From positions 16,711 to 80,710 of the forward strand of contig DFNH01000027.1 in NCBI GenBank assembly GCA_002375985.1: DNA of 64,000 bases, given 5' to 3'. This document shows, in pieces, positions 33,840 to 43,179 of this stretch; position 1 is the first letter of the stretch, and the number at the start of each line of letters is the position of its first letter. Origin of the DNA: Firmicutes bacterium UBA3572 (GTDB lineage: Bacteria; Bacillota; Desulfotomaculia; Desulfotomaculales; Desulforudaceae). Position numbers and translations under genes: made by a program. Under the pieces are notes generated by a model. That model had not been told where the DNA came from. It saw only the letters and a list, made by a program, of their open reading frames with translations, and did not search any database.

Positions 33840-35455
33840 CCCGGCTCAAAACGCAGGAAATGCCGTTCCTGGCCTTTTACCTGGAGTGCCGGCTCCGGCA
33901 ACTCCTGCAGGCCGTCCGGCCTGTCTGCCGCCAGGCAGGCCGGATCTCAACCACAGCCGGGTGCGGCGGGAGCTCGATTACGTGCGCCTGACGGTAAACG
34001 GCAAGGACTTCATTGTCCGCACCGCACTCAAAGGTGAAGACCTCCTGGGCCGTTTCATTCCAGTCTACCTGGCAGCCCAGCGTTTCGGCGGTGCCTGGGT
34101 ACTGCAGGAACTATGGAAACAGTTGGCCGTGGACCAGGTTCTCAACAAACTTCTCAAAGCACGCAAGTTCCAAAGCCCGGTGGAGCGGGCCATCTTTGCC
34201 GTGGTGGCCAACCGGGCTCTGGCGCCGATGAGCGAGCGTGCCGTGGAAGAGTGGGTTAAGCCAGGATGTATTTCTGCCCGACTTGCAGGATATCCCGCTC
34301 CACCACCTGTACCGGGCCCTGGACTTTTTACTGGAGGCCCAGGAGCCCCTGCAGTCAGGTTTTCTGTCAGGTTAGCCACCTGTTTAACCTGGAGGTGGAT
34401 CTTTTATACTTTGGCACCACCTCCACCTACTTCGAGATCGAGACTGACGATGGCGAAGGTTTAAGGCACCGGAGGCATTCCAAGGACTCCCGGCCGGACC
34501 TCCCCCAGGCGGTGATCGGTCTGGCGGTGACCCGGGACGGCATCCCGGTGCGCTGCTGGGTTTGGCCGGGCAACACCGCCGATATGTCGGTCATCCAGGA
34601 GGTCAAAAACGACCTCGCCGGCTGGAAGCTCGGCCGGGTGATCACCGTCCTGGACCGCGGGGTGGCTTCCGATGGAAGTCTCCGCTATCTTCAAAGAACT
34701 GGCGGCCACTACATTGCCGGGGAACGCACGCGGGCCGGCGAGAACCCGTGGAAAAGGCGCTTTCCCACCCGGGCCGCTTCAAGACCGTGCGGGACAACCT
34801 GGAGGTTAAGGAGATCATCACCGGCCACGGTGAGGCCCGGGCCCGCTACGTCCTGGTACGCAATCCCGAGGAGGCCCAACGGGATAAGACCAGGCGGGAA
34901 GAGACCATCAAGAAACTCAAACTTGAGTTGGCCCGGATCGGCGAGCTAAACGGTGTGCCCCACACCAGGGCGGTCTGCAACCTGATTGCGCACCCTCTTA
35001 CGGCCGGTACCTCAAGACCGACAAGCGGGGCCAGCCCCGGATCGACCGGGCCAAGATCAAGGCCGAGGAACGGCTGGACGGCAAGTACCTCCTGCGTACA
35101 TCGGATGACACTATCTCCCCGGAAGATGTGGCCCTCGGCTACAAACAGTTGCTTCAAGTGGAGGATGCCTTCCGCACCTTAAAGAGTACCCAGGAACTGC
35201 GCCCCGTGTACCACCGTCTGGAGGACCGGATCCGCGCGCACGTGCTGTTCTGTTGGTTGGCTCTGCTCTTGATCCGGATGGCCGAGAACAAAACGGGACA
35301 AACCTGGAGAACCATCCGCACACACCTGGAGCGGATGCACGCAGGCGAATTCTTATTCCCATCGGGCCGCTTGCTCCAACGTACCGAAACCACGGCTATT
35401 CAGAAACAGTTGTTTAAGGTCCTGAAAGTTCCGGGACCCCCGAAAATGCGGGCTA
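33840..35455 (+). pseudogene. IS1634-type transposase, multiply frameshifted
   Basis: Successive frames give transposase blocks of the IS4/IS1634 group: VRLTVNGKDFIVRTALKGED, FIPVYLAAQRFGGAWVLQEL, RAIFAVVANRALAPMSERAV, then (shifted) LFNLEVDLLYFGTTSTYFE (first catalytic Asp region, D changed to G), SKDSRPDLPQAVIGLAVTRDGIPVR, ITVLDRGVAS (second Asp), then (shifted) EALSHPGRFKTV-like and VRNPEEAQRDKTRREETIKKL, then (shifted) VEDAFRTLKS (catalytic Glu) and HVLFCWLALLLIRMAE. At least three frameshifts make it inactive. Its right end abuts a yyaL fragment. Confidence 0.85.
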
Positions 35456-35459
35456 TCAC

Positions 35460-35703
35460 TCCTTTCAAGCAGCCGTTGGACAAGCGCCTTCGGGGGAGGT
35501 CAATCCCGCAGCACGTAGGTGAATATCTCCCGGGCAACCTGGGCGTAATGCTCCCTGCCGGTGGCCTGGTAGGCCTCAAGATGGACCATGACCAGGAGCG
35601 CGTTATCGTACAGCATCTTCTCAAAAGTTGTAGGCGTGCTGCAACAGGTATAGGCTCTTTTGGCGGATGAGTCGGTTCGCTTTTTTGGGCGTCTTCGACG
35701 AAT
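35460..35703 (-). pseudogene. yyaL: N-terminal fragments of a YyaL-type thioredoxin-domain protein
   Basis: On the minus strand KKANRLIRQKSLYLLQHAYN (the start of the DUF255/YyaL family) is joined directly to FEKMLYDNALLVMVHLEAYQ, ATGREHYAQVAREIFTYVLR, a block normally more than 200 residues further on, followed by a frameshift. The intervening thioredoxin-like part is deleted. The C-terminus of the same kind of protein lies at 42500-42814 on the other strand. The fragment ends at the IS1634 remnant. Confidence 0.8.
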
Positions 35704-35867
35704 GCACGGCTGTCAATCCTCCTGGTCCATATCCCTTACACCAAACGCGCTGTTTATCAGTCTCTCCGCAGGTGCGTTTCCGGAAAGGACACAGAAGGAA
35801 TGAGTCAAGATGCACACACACCCATTTCTGGCCTGCAGCGGGCCCCCTTATCACGGAAAAAGGCCGG

Positions 35868-36269
35868 TCACCCGGCCAGTACCTTGACGTACAGCTGGCG
35901 CGTACGCGGTCCGTCGAACTCACAGAAGAACACGCCTTGCCAGGTTCCCAGCATGAGCTTACCGTCTTTAACCGGAATAAACAGGCTGGTGCCGATCAGC
36001 GCCGACTTGATATGGGCGTCCGCGTTGCCTTCCAGGTGGCGGTAGTCCCCGCGGGCAGGCACCACCTGGGTCAGGTGGGTCTGGATATCCCGACTCACCG
36101 TCGGATCGGCCACCTCGTTAATACACACGCCGGCCGTGGTGTGCGGAACATACACGCAACACAGACCTTCCGTAACACCGGATTCCTTTAATGCCACCTG
36201 CAGCTTGGCAGTGACCTCCACAAACTCGTTTCGGTGGGTGGTACGGACCTCAAAAGCATAAAAACTCAT
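35868..36269 (-). CDS. YjbQ family (UPF0047) protein
   Basis: A 133-residue YjbQ/UPF0047 protein: FYAFEVRTTHRNEFVEVTAKL, VYVPHTTAGVCINEVADPTV, DAHIKSALIGTSLFIPV and LGTWQGVFFCEFDGPRTRQLYVKVL. Some homologues show thiamine-phosphate synthase activity, but the physiological role is unclear. ATG 36269 is fixed by GGAGGTG eight bases upstream on the minus strand. A second, diverged member is at 44941. Confidence 0.88.
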   Translation of the reverse strand: MSFYAFEVRTTHRNEFVEVTAKLQVALKESGVTEGLCCVYVPHTTAGVCINEVADPTVSRDIQTHLTQVVPARGDYRHLEGNADAHIKSALIGTSLFIPVKDGKLMLGTWQGVFFCEFDGPRTRQLYVKVLAG

Positions 36270-36325
36270 CTTCAAAACACCTCCGAAATGCCCGTTTCGG
36301 TCAAAAAACCGCACTGGAACAACGG

Positions 36326-37027
36326 TCACACCTGGACCGCCAACCTCTCCCCATGAAATTCTTCCTGGTACTGCTTAAACCGGCCACTAGTTCTGCTCCG
36401 GGGGGACAAAAGCGACAGAACCGCCCGCAGATCGTTGTTCCTAACCGCATAATCGGCCCGCGCTTCCACCTCGGGAGGCGCGTTGAAGGCGATACCCAGG
36501 CCGACCGCCGGAAACACCAGAGCATCGCCCATACTGTCCCCAATGGCGGCCACCTCCCAGGGATCGACCCCCAGCGCCCGGCAGATATTGGCTACGTGTC
36601 GCGGTTTACCGGCCCAGGTCACCTGAATCGTCACCCGCCCGTCAAGCACGCCGTCCCGGAAACCGAGACGGTTGGCAATACACAACTCAAAACCCAGGCT
36701 GGCAGCCACACGGTCAGCCAGCACGTCCAGCCCCGAGGAGAGGAGTGCCAGCCGGTAACCCTCCCGGCGGAGGGCCTCCACGGTTTCCCGGGCTCCCGGC
36801 CGCAGGGGGATTTCACTAACGATTCTTTCCAGACGCTCCCGGCTAACGCCTTTCCAGAGCGCGGCATCCCTCCACGCGAATTCCAGGTAGCTGATACGAC
36901 CGGCCATAAAGGCCTCCAGCGAAACCAAGCCGCCGTCCTTCCAGGTGCCGAGCCTTTCGTGAATGTGCTGCCAGACGCTGCCCACCGGGGTCAGCGTGCC
37001 GTCCAGGTCAAAGATTATTGCTTTCAG
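36326..37027 (-). CDS. HAD-family phosphatase (SerB-like), non-canonical start
   Basis: A haloacid-dehalogenase hydrolase of about 234 residues: motif I FDLDGTLTPVG, motif II LLSSGLD, Lys region and motif III IGDSMGDALVF; the cap has WKGVSRERLERIV. It resembles phosphoserine phosphatase-like enzymes, but the substrate is unknown. The essential motif I lies upstream of the first ATG/GTG/TTG (GTG 36985). The frame is open back to CTG 37027 (LKAIIFDLDGT) and an in-frame TAG lies eight codons further up. A good AAGGAGG is present but about 26 bases before the CTG, next to an out-of-frame TTG. It is either a CTG start or a small frameshift at the 5' end. Confidence 0.75.
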   Translation of the reverse strand: MKAIIFDLDGTLTPVGSVWQHIHERLGTWKDGGLVSLEAFMAGRISYLEFAWRDAALWKGVSRERLERIVSEIPLRPGARETVEALRREGYRLALLSSGLDVLADRVAASLGFELCIANRLGFRDGVLDGRVTIQVTWAGKPRHVANICRALGVDPWEVAAIGDSMGDALVFPAVGLGIAFNAPPEVEARADYAVRNNDLRAVLSLLSPRSRTSGRFKQYQEEFHGERLAVQV

Positions 37028-37230
37028 TGGCTGACCAAAGATAGACTAACAACCTCCTTAAGCTGTGAAGATGGTTTTTGGTGCTTTAAACACATTCCAT
37101 AACGGGCACCGTTGTCCTGCCAGAAACTCGGTGCCGCCAAAAAGTTCTCGAGGTTCCCGGGCAGGAGAGCTGACCCGGCTGCCGAATTTAGGTTCAAAAA
37201 ATAAAATAAAATATGGAGGGGCTTCGGCAA

Positions 37231-37671
37231 ATGAATACTTTCAATTCAGAAGTTCGAGAGGACGTCAGGTATGCCGGTTTTTGGGTGCGGGTGATGGCCA
37301 CCGTTCTGGACGGGTTTATCCTGGGTATTCCCATCACCATCCTGGTTTCCCTACTTTACGGATGGACGTGGCTCGTCGAAGGCCCCGGCCAGGCCGACCT
37401 GGTCTACTGTTTGCTCTCGGCGCTGGTCACCGTGGCGTTTTGGGTGAACTGGAACGGCCGCACGCCGGGGAAAAAGCTGATGGGCATCAGGCTCGTAAGG
37501 CACCCCGACCTTGGCGGCATTACCCACGGCAAGGGATTACTCCGGTACGTGATTGGTTACACGGTCAGCACGATCGTTTTCGGGCTTGGCTTTGTTATGG
37601 TAGCCTTCCGGGACGACAAGCGCGGCTTGCACGATCTTATCGCCGGGACGGCCGTGATTTACGACCGGTAA
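37231..37671 (+). CDS. RDD family membrane protein
   Basis: A 146-residue inner-membrane protein with the RDD pattern: YAGFWVRVMATVLDGFILGIPITILV (Arg-Asp in the first helix), WVNWNGRTPGKKLMGIRLVR, and a third helix before FRDDKRGLHDLIAGTAVI. Three or four transmembrane helices are predicted. Function is unknown, with possible transport roles in relatives. ATG 37231 has GGAGGGG ten bases upstream; ATG 37213 is also in frame. Confidence 0.85.
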   Translation: MNTFNSEVREDVRYAGFWVRVMATVLDGFILGIPITILVSLLYGWTWLVEGPGQADLVYCLLSALVTVAFWVNWNGRTPGKKLMGIRLVRHPDLGGITHGKGLLRYVIGYTVSTIVFGLGFVMVAFRDDKRGLHDLIAGTAVIYDR

Positions 37672-37689
37672 CGCTGTTATTGTGTACCT

Positions 37690-39219
37690 TCAGCGCCAGT
37701 ATTTCCGGTCCAGGGACCGGTACTGGACGGCCTCGGCAATGTGTTGGGCCTCGATCATCTCCGCACCCTCTAGATCGGCAATGGTGCGCGCTACCTTTAG
37801 AATGCGGCTGTGGGCCCGCGCACTGAGCTCCAAGGCCCGGAATGCCTGCTGAAAAAGGCCCTTGGCCTCGCGGGTCAGACGGCAGTGCTTCCGAACTTCC
37901 CTGCCGTTCATCCGGGCATTGCAGCCCGCCGCGTTCCCGAAACGTTCCCGCTGACGCCGGCGCGCCGCCTCCACCCGCTCTTTGACTGACGGCGACTCCG
38001 GACCGCCGATACCCTCCCCCAACTGTTCAAAACTGGGCCTGGGCACCTCAATCTGAATATCTATGCGGTCCAGCAGCGGACCGGACACCCGGCCGATATA
38101 GCGTTGGATTTGGTGTGGGGTACAGTGACACTCCTTCACCACATCCCCAAAATAGCCGCACGGACAGGGGTTCATCGCCGCCACCAGCATGATCCGGGCC
38201 GGAAAAGCGCACGTCCCGGCAATTCGGGAAACGGTGACCATCCCGTCCTCCAGGGGTTGCCGCAACGCTTCCAGCGCATCGCGGCGAAACTCCGGAAACT
38301 CATCCAGGAAGAGCACGCCCTGGTGGGCGAGGCTGATTTCGCCCGGCCGTGGCGTGCGGCCACCGCCCACCAGGGCGACCGTGGAAGCAGTGTGATGCGG
38401 TGCCCGGAAGGGCCGCCGGGTGACCAGCGTTTGTCCGGGCTCCAGCATCCCGGCCAGACTGTAAAGCTTGGTTACCTCGAGGGCCTCGGCGAAATCCATG
38501 TCGGGCAGGATGCCCGGCAGGCAACGGGCCAGCAAGGTTTTGCCCGCACCAGGACTTCCCAGCATAAGTACGTTGTGCCCCCCGGCGGCCGCCACCTCCA
38601 GCGCCCGCTTCACAACCGCCTGCCCTTTGACCTCCGCGAAGTCAATATCTGCCTCCCGCGCCGTCCCCAGCAAAGCCTCCACGTCCACCCGGTACGGCGC
38701 AATGTCCTCCGCGCCCATCAGGAAGCGTATCATCTGCCCTATGTCCCGTACCGGATACACCGTGGCCTCTTCAACTAAGGCTGCTTCGCCTGCGTTTGCC
38801 TCGGGCACGACCACCCGGTGAAAACCAGCCTGCACCGCGGCCAGCACCGCGGGCAAAACCCCGTGCACCCCGCGGACACCGCCATCCAGGGACAGTTCAC
38901 CTAAAACAACGTAACCGGCACCCAAGTCCGGCGGAACCTGTTCACTTCCGGCCAGCACCCCCAACGCAATCGGCAGGTCATAGGACGGTCCCTCCTTCTT
39001 TATATCGGCCGGCGCCAGATTAACCGTGATCTTTCGCGCCGGAAACTCGTACCCGGCGTTACGGATCGCCGCTCGCACCCGATCCTTACTCTCCCGCACC
39101 GCCCCACCGGGCAGCCCCACGATCTCCCAGCCCGGCAGGCCTCCAGCCACGTCGACCTCAACTTTGACAATGTACCCTTCTATGCCCGAAAGTGCCACGG
39201 AATGGACGGTGGAAAGCAT
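37690..39219 (-). CDS. comM: YifB/ComM family Mg-chelatase-like AAA+ ATPase
   Basis: A full-length 509-residue ComM/YifB protein: N-terminal Lon-like domain ([44 protein letters not shown]), Walker [20 protein letters not shown], Walker [12 protein letters not shown], a CxC pair (CPCGYFG, ECHC) and the C-terminal helical domain [18 protein letters not shown]. ComM helicases promote branch migration during natural transformation in other bacteria. ATG 39219 has GGAGG six bases upstream on the minus strand. Confidence 0.94.
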   Translation of the reverse strand: MLSTVHSVALSGIEGYIVKVEVDVAGGLPGWEIVGLPGGAVRESKDRVRAAIRNAGYEFPARKITVNLAPADIKKEGPSYDLPIALGVLAGSEQVPPDLGAGYVVLGELSLDGGVRGVHGVLPAVLAAVQAGFHRVVVPEANAGEAALVEEATVYPVRDIGQMIRFLMGAEDIAPYRVDVEALLGTAREADIDFAEVKGQAVVKRALEVAAAGGHNVLMLGSPGAGKTLLARCLPGILPDMDFAEALEVTKLYSLAGMLEPGQTLVTRRPFRAPHHTASTVALVGGGRTPRPGEISLAHQGVLFLDEFPEFRRDALEALRQPLEDGMVTVSRIAGTCAFPARIMLVAAMNPCPCGYFGDVVKECHCTPHQIQRYIGRVSGPLLDRIDIQIEVPRPSFEQLGEGIGGPESPSVKERVEAARRRQRERFGNAAGCNARMNGREVRKHCRLTREAKGLFQQAFRALELSARAHSRILKVARTIADLEGAEMIEAQHIAEAVQYRSLDRKYWR

Positions 39220-39355
39220 TGCTTGCCTCCATTTGACTGCAATTCCATGTATGATTCTACTGCTGGAAGAATAATCCCTGCTTACAGAGTATGGTGATAT
39301 TGGTGGGGGTAGCGCGTTTGTGAGCGGAGAGGAGTGCTTGTTTCATGACTTCTGT

Positions 39356-39540
39356 TCAATTACCACCAGTATAGAGAGTGCTGACGTGGTCCAGTTTCTC
39401 GCCGGTTACCGCATCTATGTTAACACGTACGTACTCCCCAGACCGTGCAAACCCTCTGGACCCGTTCCTAGGATTTATTCTCACAGTGACTTTCCAGTAG
39501 GGAGTTACTATACTGTTAGGACTTACTTTTGCTGACCGTA
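39356..39540 (-). pseudogene. Fragment with a PepSY-like C-terminus
   Basis: The minus-strand frame ends with IVTPYWKVTVRINP, GEYVRVNIDAVTGEKLDHVS, similar to the Y-V-x-V-D-A-x-T-G-E end of PepSY/peptidase-propeptide domains. No N-terminal part or start is visible, as transposon debris begins upstream. The assignment is tentative. Confidence 0.35.
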
Positions 39541-39559
39541 AATGAAGGGACTTTTCTCG

Positions 39560-39600
39560 CATTGTATGGCCTAAACCTTTTTGGTTACATTGTATGGCCT
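39560..39600. repeat. Direct repeats CATTGTATGGCCT beside a transposase remnant
   Basis: CATTGTATGGCCT occurs at 39560-39572 and again at 39588-39600 (28-bp period), with a third degenerate copy (GATTGTATAGAAG) some 20 bases on. They directly precede the Mu-type transposase fragment and look like the repeated transposase-binding sites found at the ends of Mu/Tn7/IS21-type elements. Confidence 0.5.
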
Positions 39601-39626
39601 TTCTCGCTTTCTCTGGCCGATTGTAT

Positions 39627-40078
39627 AGAAGGACTACGGTCAGCCGCGAAAAGCGCAAAACGGACAGGACCACCTGCTTTTCCTTCCAGGGCAACCGCTA
39701 CGAGGCGCCGGCGCACCTGGCCGGGAGGATCGTCGAAATCCGCTACACCCCTTTGACTTAAGCCGCCTGCAGGTCTTCCACGAAGGGCAGGCCGTGGGCG
39801 AGGTTTTAGCCCCATCAGAGCTTGCGCCGCAAAACCGACGAGCGGGTGGAGGTGTCGCCCGAACCTGAAACTGCGCCGGTCCCCAGGCTGAGCTATCTGG
39901 AGTTGCTGCGCAAAAAGCACGCCGCCGCGCTGAAAGACGAATTAGAGCGGATTTCCTTCCACGCAAGATCAACAATATCTGCACCGCCTGCCTGGTGGAT
40001 GGGTTCTTGCAGGAAAAACCGCTCATCGACGAGACCACGGCCAGACGCGCCCTGGGAGAGTTCGAAGACGACGCGTGA
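39627..40078 (+). pseudogene. C-terminal remnant of a Mu/IS481-type DDE transposase
   Basis: Across three frames the translation reads TTCFSFQGNRYEAPAHLAG, RIVEIRYTP, FDLSRLQVFHEGQAVGEVL, PRLSYLELLRKKHAAALKDE and LIDETTARRALGEFEDDA before a stop. The beta-barrel and tail pattern is that of the Mu_transpos_C domain of transposases that work with an ATPase partner. The catalytic DDE core is missing and there are at least two frameshifts. Confidence 0.7.
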
Positions 40079-40329
40079 GCCGGCCCGCGCGGCTGATTTT
40101 CTCTCTCGGCCAGCAAATTAGACAAACCGGTCAATTATTGTGATCATTAACAAGCGGGAACCAGAAGAAATAAAAGAGGTATCTCATTGTGGTGTGTAAA
40201 TTGCGGCTGGAGGCAAATCGATTACAGCCAGAATAAGCCGTCGCTTTATCGAAATCTAGCAGGAAATAACAGTCACTGGTAGAAGTTAAGATAAGCTAAC
40301 GCTGCAAGCATAAAACAAGGGGGTCGGTT

Positions 40330-41118
40330 ATGGAGTCCTTGGTGCATCCGAAAGAAAAGGTTTACTTTGTCATATCACTCGTGATTAGCCTTCTGGTTTA
40401 TGTTGTTCTTGTTGTTTCTATTGTTGGAATAGCATACATAGTGATAGGCGTGATTACTGTTTTCATTCTCCACGGTCTGTTTATCGGCGGCATCAGAGGT
40501 AATGGTATCCGCGTATCTGACAGGCAGTTTCCGGAAGTCTACCGCCTGGCGCAGCACCTTGCCGGGCAGATGGGGCTCAACCCGGTTCCCGCAATTTACG
40601 TTTTGCAGGCCGGTGGCTTACTAAATGCTTTCGCTACCAGATTTCTGGGCCGAAATTTTGTCGTTATTTATTCCGACGTGCTGGAGCTCGCTTACGAAAA
40701 GGGCGCGTCTGCGGTCGCCTTTGTGATATGCCACGAGTTAGCCCATATCAAACGCAGGCATCTCACCTGGCGTTGGCTCTTATATCCCGCTATGATGATT
40801 CCGTTTTTGGGGACAGCATATTCCCGGGCCTGTGAGTACACCTGCGATCGTATTGCCGCACACTATCAGCCGGACGGTGCTGCGGCGGGGCTTCTGGTCC
40901 TAGCTGCCGGCAAAAAGCTCTATCGCACCGTCAATCTGGAAGAATTTTGTAACCAGGCGGAGACCGAGCGCGGCTTTTGGATCTGGTTCTCTGAGATTCT
41001 TTCGACGCATCCGAACCTGCCCAGGCGCATCAATGCTTTACGAAAGTCTGAGGCAGTAATGCATTCTCATTCTGAGTACACGAATATCGGAAGCGGGGGG
41101 CGTATAACACGGGCTTAG
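40330..41118 (+). CDS. M48 family membrane zinc metalloprotease (HtpX-like)
   Basis: The 262-residue protein has two N-terminal transmembrane segments (about 14-60), then the M48 peptidase domain: the zinc site HELAH in FVICHELAHIKRRHL and the third ligand Glu in SRACEYTCDRIAAHY, with a C-terminal THPNLPRRINALR (substrate-groove motif). It resembles HtpX/YugP-type proteases that degrade or process membrane proteins. The ATG follows AAGGGGG. The 250 bases upstream (40079-40329) hold no gene. Composition is somewhat lower in GC than the housekeeping genes. Confidence 0.88.
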   Translation: MESLVHPKEKVYFVISLVISLLVYVVLVVSIVGIAYIVIGVITVFILHGLFIGGIRGNGIRVSDRQFPEVYRLAQHLAGQMGLNPVPAIYVLQAGGLLNAFATRFLGRNFVVIYSDVLELAYEKGASAVAFVICHELAHIKRRHLTWRWLLYPAMMIPFLGTAYSRACEYTCDRIAAHYQPDGAAAGLLVLAAGKKLYRTVNLEEFCNQAETERGFWIWFSEILSTHPNLPRRINALRKSEAVMHSHSEYTNIGSGGRITRA

Positions 41119-41275
41119 CGGTCCAGGGCGTTTGCCCGCATGCTGCGCGCTTCGTAAAGCCGGGAAACGTTATGGCAGCGACCCCGGGAATCTACAAGAA
41201 ACTAATAACACAGTTTACGCAGTCCTGACCCTACCGCTCATCCGAAAAACAAAAGCTGGCGGGCTAACGCCTGTC

Positions 41276-41320
41276 GCCGCGTTTCCTTCCCGGGTCTAAA
41301 GACCGGGACTTCCACGCGGC
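41276..41320 (+). mobile_element. Solitary hairpin resembling an IS200/IS605-group right end
   Basis: GCCGCGT (41276-41282) pairs with ACGCGGC (41314-41320), and inside it CCCGGGTC pairs with GACCGGG around a TAAA loop. The layout TTCCTTCCCGGGTCTAAAGACC...GGGACTTCC resembles the transposon-end/omega-RNA hairpin of IS605/IS1341-type elements. No TnpA or TnpB gene is nearby, so it would be a relic. The 41119-41342 gap has nothing else. Confidence 0.45.
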
Positions 41321-41342
41321 AAAAGCAAGATGAGGTGAGAAG

Positions 41343-41820
41343 GTGCGTATTCTTCTGCATGGCATATTATTTTATTAGCGATGGTTGTCCTGCTTATTCC
41401 CTTAAGGCCGGCAGGGGCTGAAACGTATACGCTTCCCTGTTATGTGTGGGTTGTGGTAGCGCATCCCATTGATGACCGCGATGTGTCGGGTAACGGTGCG
41501 GTGCCGGGTATCTTTGACTATACTCCGCCGCCGCATCTTGAAAGCGTGACGGTTTCAACAAGTGGTCTCCAGGAAGGTGATGTTGCCAGTATTATTTGGT
41601 ACGACGAGCAGGGGCAACCGATGGCGGAGGAAAAATCCCTGAAGATGTTAGCGAACATAAGTACGACGCCCCTACAGGTGCGGTATATTTAATCAAAGTG
41701 CAGATGAAAGACAGCAATGATATAGCCTACTCTAAGCTCACCGCATCAGATTTTACCAGGGGATCCCTTTATATAGAGAATCATATGCGGAGATGCTTAT
41801 TCATTCCTGGGTGCGTATAG
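41343..41820 (+). pseudogene. Frameshifted small secreted protein of unknown family
   Basis: GAGGTGAG precedes GTG 41343, giving MRILLHGILF. After a frame change the hydrophobic LLAMVVLLIPLRPAGAE completes a signal peptide with a likely cleavage after AGA. The mature part (TYTLPCYVWVVVAHPIDDRD ... LESVTVSTSGLQEGDVASII) runs to a second frame change and ends IAYSKLTASDFTRGS. I do not recognise the family. At least two frameshifts make it a probable pseudogene. Confidence 0.5.
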
Positions 41821-41884
41821 CAGAAAGGAACAGAGTGCATCCAAGGCATTGCCCTTAAGAAATGAGGTTCATACCAACTTTGAA

Positions 41885-42490
41885 CTACCTATCGACAAGG
41901 TCCGGGTAGGACGGGCGTGCCGGATCCCGCCGGGCGCAGCCCCATAGTTTACGGCGATGCACACCAACTACCCCCGCCTGGTGCATAAGCCGTGCCACGC
42001 GTTTTTTCCCCCAACGAATGCCATGACCCATCCTTAATTCCGCGTGTATCTGCGGTGCCCCGTAGGTTCCACGGCTGGCCCGGTGAATCTCAATGCTCAG
42101 TTCAGTTAATTCGGCGTCCCGCTGAGCCCTGGCCGACATTCCCTGCCTCCGCTACTTGTAGTACCCGCTGGTGGAGACACCTAGTACCCGGCATTTGGTG
42201 ACAATGGAATGGTTAGCCTTCTCCCGCTCCACGAACAGAAACAGGGCTACCGGTGTTCTGTTGTTCTCCTGGGCATCGAGGCCGGCGGCTTTTTTTAGGA
42301 TTTCACGTTCTTCCGAAGAATCCGGTTTTCCCGGCGTAAACGTTGCAGTTCCTGCTCAGCCGTTGTTAGGCCCTCACGTTGGCCGGTGTCTCGTGCCGCC
42401 GGACCCACACTTGCGCAACGACTCTACAGTAACGCCCAAATCCCGTGCTACCTCAGTTACCTTTGCACCAGGCGGACGGGAAACGTGCGG
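41885..42490 (-). pseudogene. IS3-family transposase remnant (OrfA end and OrfB start)
   Basis: On the minus strand AKVTEVARDLGVTVESLRK (OrfA helix-turn-helix), then QRLRRENRILREEREILKKAA (leucine zipper), then REKANHSIVTKCRVLGVSTSGYYK and ELSIEIHRASRGTYGAPQIHAELR (OrfB N-terminal HTH_21 region) are recognisable, with stops and frameshifts between. The DDE integrase core is missing. It separates the unknown secreted pseudogene from the yyaL C-terminal fragment. Confidence 0.85.
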
Positions 42491-42499
42491 CGGCACCCC

Positions 42500-42814
42500 G
42501 CCGGGCGCGCCCACCATTTTTTGACCGCCCTGCTCTTTGCCCTGGTTCCCGGCTACGAGGTGCTGGTGGCGGCTGACCGGGATTATGAACAGCTCCGTGA
42601 GGAACTGAAACCCCTGGAGGAAACTTTTGCGCCCCAGACCGTTTTTCTGTACCGTTTGCCGGGGGAGGAGTACACACGGCTCGAGAAGATCGTGCCCTTC
42701 GTGCGGGACATGGTTCCCCGGGAGGGTGAAATGACTTTTTACATCTGCCGGGATTTCGCCTGCCGCCAACCGACCACCAAGCTGGCGGAAGTGCGGGAGA
42801 TACTGCGGTCTTAG
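42500..42814 (+). pseudogene. yyaL: C-terminal fragment of a YyaL-type thioredoxin-domain protein
   Basis: The frame reads HHFLTALLFALVPGYEVLVA, ADRDYEQLREELKPLEETFA, KIVPFVRDMVPREGEMTFYI and CRDFACRQPTTKLAEVREIL before a stop. This is the end of the DUF255/YyaL family (the Y-x-C-x-x-F-x-C-x-x-P-T motif). It begins directly at the IS3 remnant, has no start, and pairs logically with the N-terminal fragments at 35460-35703 on the minus strand. Confidence 0.8.
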
Positions 42815-42882
42815 GGTGGTGTAATCCGCGGAGGGGTTGCACATACTGAAACCACCGAAACGTTTATGGATGGTGGCGCAAA

Positions 42883-43140
42883 TTGGGCCAGGGAATTTAC
42901 GTGGTCGGAATACTGGTGGATCAGCGGGCCCTGTATGGCCCCGAGGTCCAGAAGGTACTCACCAGGTACGGTTCGGCGATCCTCAGCCGGAACGGCATTC
43001 CGGACCCCAGCAAGTCTCGGGGGATCATCACCGTGACCATGCAGGCCGAAGCAGCGGAAACGGAAAAGCTCGCTGCGGAACTGCGGCAGGTTGAGGGCGT
43101 GCGGGCCAAGACCGTGTACCTGGGCGATGCGCTGCACTGA
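42883..43140 (+). CDS. Small ACT-like protein (TM1266 / iron-only hydrogenase regulator family)
   Basis: An 85-residue protein with a single ferredoxin-like (ACT) fold pattern: IYVVGILVDQRALYGPEVQKVLTRYGSAILSRNGI, then GIITVTMQAEAAETEKLAAELRQVEGVRAKTVYL. It resembles the TM1266-type family often encoded near [FeFe] hydrogenase genes, but no hydrogenase is nearby. TTG 42883 has a GGATGGTGG-type site. The role is unknown. Confidence 0.6.
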   Translation: MGQGIYVVGILVDQRALYGPEVQKVLTRYGSAILSRNGIPDPSKSRGIITVTMQAEAAETEKLAAELRQVEGVRAKTVYLGDALH

Positions 43141-43179
43141 GCCTGGTGGATGCGGGTTCCGGTGGCGAGGCTTGGCGGT

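Noticed and set aside
33754..33945. Plus-strand protein start upstream of the IS1634 transposase
   Set aside because: The Ser/Pro/Ala-rich translation is out of keeping with the transposase N-terminus and overlaps an unassigned minus-strand frame; it is probably non-coding flank.
41119..41275. Regulatory RNA upstream of the secreted pseudogene
   Set aside because: Outside the IS605-like hairpin no stable or conserved structure is evident.
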